Assembly (NCBI GenBank): GCA_025517525.1
Contig: JAOPJZ010000010.1
Span: forward strand, 1-64,000
Reading direction: 5' to 3'
DNA: 64,000 bases
Origin: Natronosalvus hydrolyticus
GTDB lineage: Archaea > Halobacteriota > Halobacteria > Halobacteriales > Natrialbaceae
Position numbers and translations under genes: made by a program. How positions within the stretch are numbered: position 1 is the stretch's first letter; each line of letters begins with the position of its first letter. The notes beneath the pieces are model-generated. The model saw only the letters and a list, made by a program, of their open reading frames with translations, did not search any database and had not been told where the DNA came from. Positions 63,494 to 64,000 of this stretch are shown in pieces.

Positions 63494-64000
63494 TCACGAA
63501 CTCCCACCACCAAATCGCTCCTCGATAGCCCCACGATCGATCTTCGAAGGACCACTCATCGGCATCTCCTCGACGAACGCGAGATACTTGGGAATCTTGA
63601 ATCGGGCGAGTTTGCCGTCAAGAAACACCTCGAGGTCCTTGAGCGTGAGTAACGGTTCCCTCTCGGTAGACTCGGTCGACCCCACGTTTGCGGTTCCCGT
63701 TCCGCCGTCCGCGGTTTCAACGGTGTGGCCCATGGCTCCCACATCGGGGGCGTATCCATCGGCGAGTTCGACGACCGCCTTGCCGACGGTTCCCCACTGA
63801 TCGTCGGGAACGCCAACCACAACGGCTTCGGCGACGGCATCGTGGTCGGTGATGACATCCTCGACTTCGGGCGGATACACGTTTTCTCCGCCGCTGATGA
63901 ACATGTTCTTCTTTCGTCCCTCAATGTGGAAGTAGCCGTCCGAATCGATTCGAGCCAGATCACCCGTGGATACCCAGGGACTCGAGTCCGATGCTCGCTC
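63494..64000 (-). CDS. Acyl-CoA synthetase (AMP-binding), C-terminal part, truncated by the window edge
   Basis: The frame is open to the window end and encodes the C-terminal ANL domain: STGDLARIDSDGYFHIEGR (A8 core), NMFISGGENVYPPEVEDVI, WGTVGKAVVELADGY, LARFKIPKYLAFVEEMP and the catalytic Lys in SGPSKIDR. It carries a polar insertion of about 35 residues (AMGHTVETADGGTGTANVGS region) between the two subdomain strands. The enzyme forms acyl-CoA through acyl-AMP. The N-terminal domain is outside the window. It is followed by the Bat-like regulator. Confidence 0.93.
   Translation of the reverse strand, partial: ERASDSSPWVSTGDLARIDSDGYFHIEGRKKNMFISGGENVYPPEVEDVITDHDAVAEAVVVGVPDDQWGTVGKAVVELADGYAPDVGAMGHTVETADGGTGTANVGSTESTEREPLLTLKDLEVFLDGKLARFKIPKYLAFVEEMPMSGPSKIDRGAIEERFGGGSS

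Noticed and set aside
1..64000. CRISPR array, cas genes, integrase or prophage
   Set aside because: No regularly spaced direct repeats, no cas motifs and no integrase or phage structural frame were seen; the repeats present are isolated palindromes.

Overview
The window is a stretch of haloarchaeal chromosome. The proteins are strongly acidic, CTCGAG is frequent, and starts often lie just downstream of a TATA-like box with almost no leader. Secreted proteins carry Tat lipoprotein signals. Gene content (Bat-type and TrmB regulators, GfcR, archaeal EF-1alpha, RqcH, Pelota, UspA proteins, Kef-type antiporters, tRNA-Ala without encoded CCA) fits a Halobacteria genome, probably Natrialbales-like. 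No marker fixes the genus.

Layout. 1-2721: K+/H+ antiport (a Kef/TrkA-N tail with an apparent frameshift, a small membrane protein, KhtT-KhtU). 2792-4942: a multi-PAS histidine kinase with an intact LOV signature. 5128-8842: HAD phosphatase, leucine-type amino acid dehydrogenase, an IS200/605-type hairpin scar, and two conserved haloarchaeal genes downstream of an RNase H gene. 8954-15375: a complete dppABCDF-like peptide ABC transporter. 15641-24709: DUF5806-like protein, orphan branched-chain-type binding protein, thiolase, ROK glucokinase, LVIVD-repeat surface protein, NifU-like protein, ACT protein plus homoserine dehydrogenase. 25162-27680: EF-1alpha, S10, rhomboid protease, tRNA-Ala(CGC). 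27812-31172: two overlapping Kef antiporters. 31337-36819: small membrane proteins, a zinc-ribbon protein and the ribosome-rescue factors RqcH and Pelota. 36845-44150: tandem giant RND/MMPL exporters with a TrmB-family regulator. 44417-54662: amidohydrolase, UspA, an amber-interrupted glycosidase-like gene, pyrB-pyrI, YbjQ-like protein, VOC epimerase, HAD phosphatase, gdh-gfcR, monothiol glutaredoxin, DUF7110-like protein. 54663-56680: an AT-rich island with a pilin-like gene. 56681-64000: PAPS-reductase-like protein, cold shock protein, UspA, membrane proteins, aldo/keto reductase, and a minus-strand acyl-CoA synthetase / Bat-like regulator / SCP-x thiolase / DUF35 cluster.

The most unusual feature is not a protein system. 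The window carries several families of short (about 80-90 bp) palindromic, MITE-like repeats. At three sites the terminal bases of a repeat are the stop codon of the adjacent gene (31544, 59259, 49202). In the two-copy family where this happens twice, the same end of the element faces the gene both times. The elements may therefore act as portable gene ends. Other points for follow-up are the LOV kinase with a degenerate receiver and G1 box, the amber-interrupted gene at 46959, the frameshift at about position 51, an AT-rich pilin island, and a perfect 18-bp palindrome upstream of the cold-shock gene.

Starts were chosen from TATA or Shine-Dalgarno placement, family alignment from memory, and gene overlap. 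No database search was run, so DUF names are recollections.
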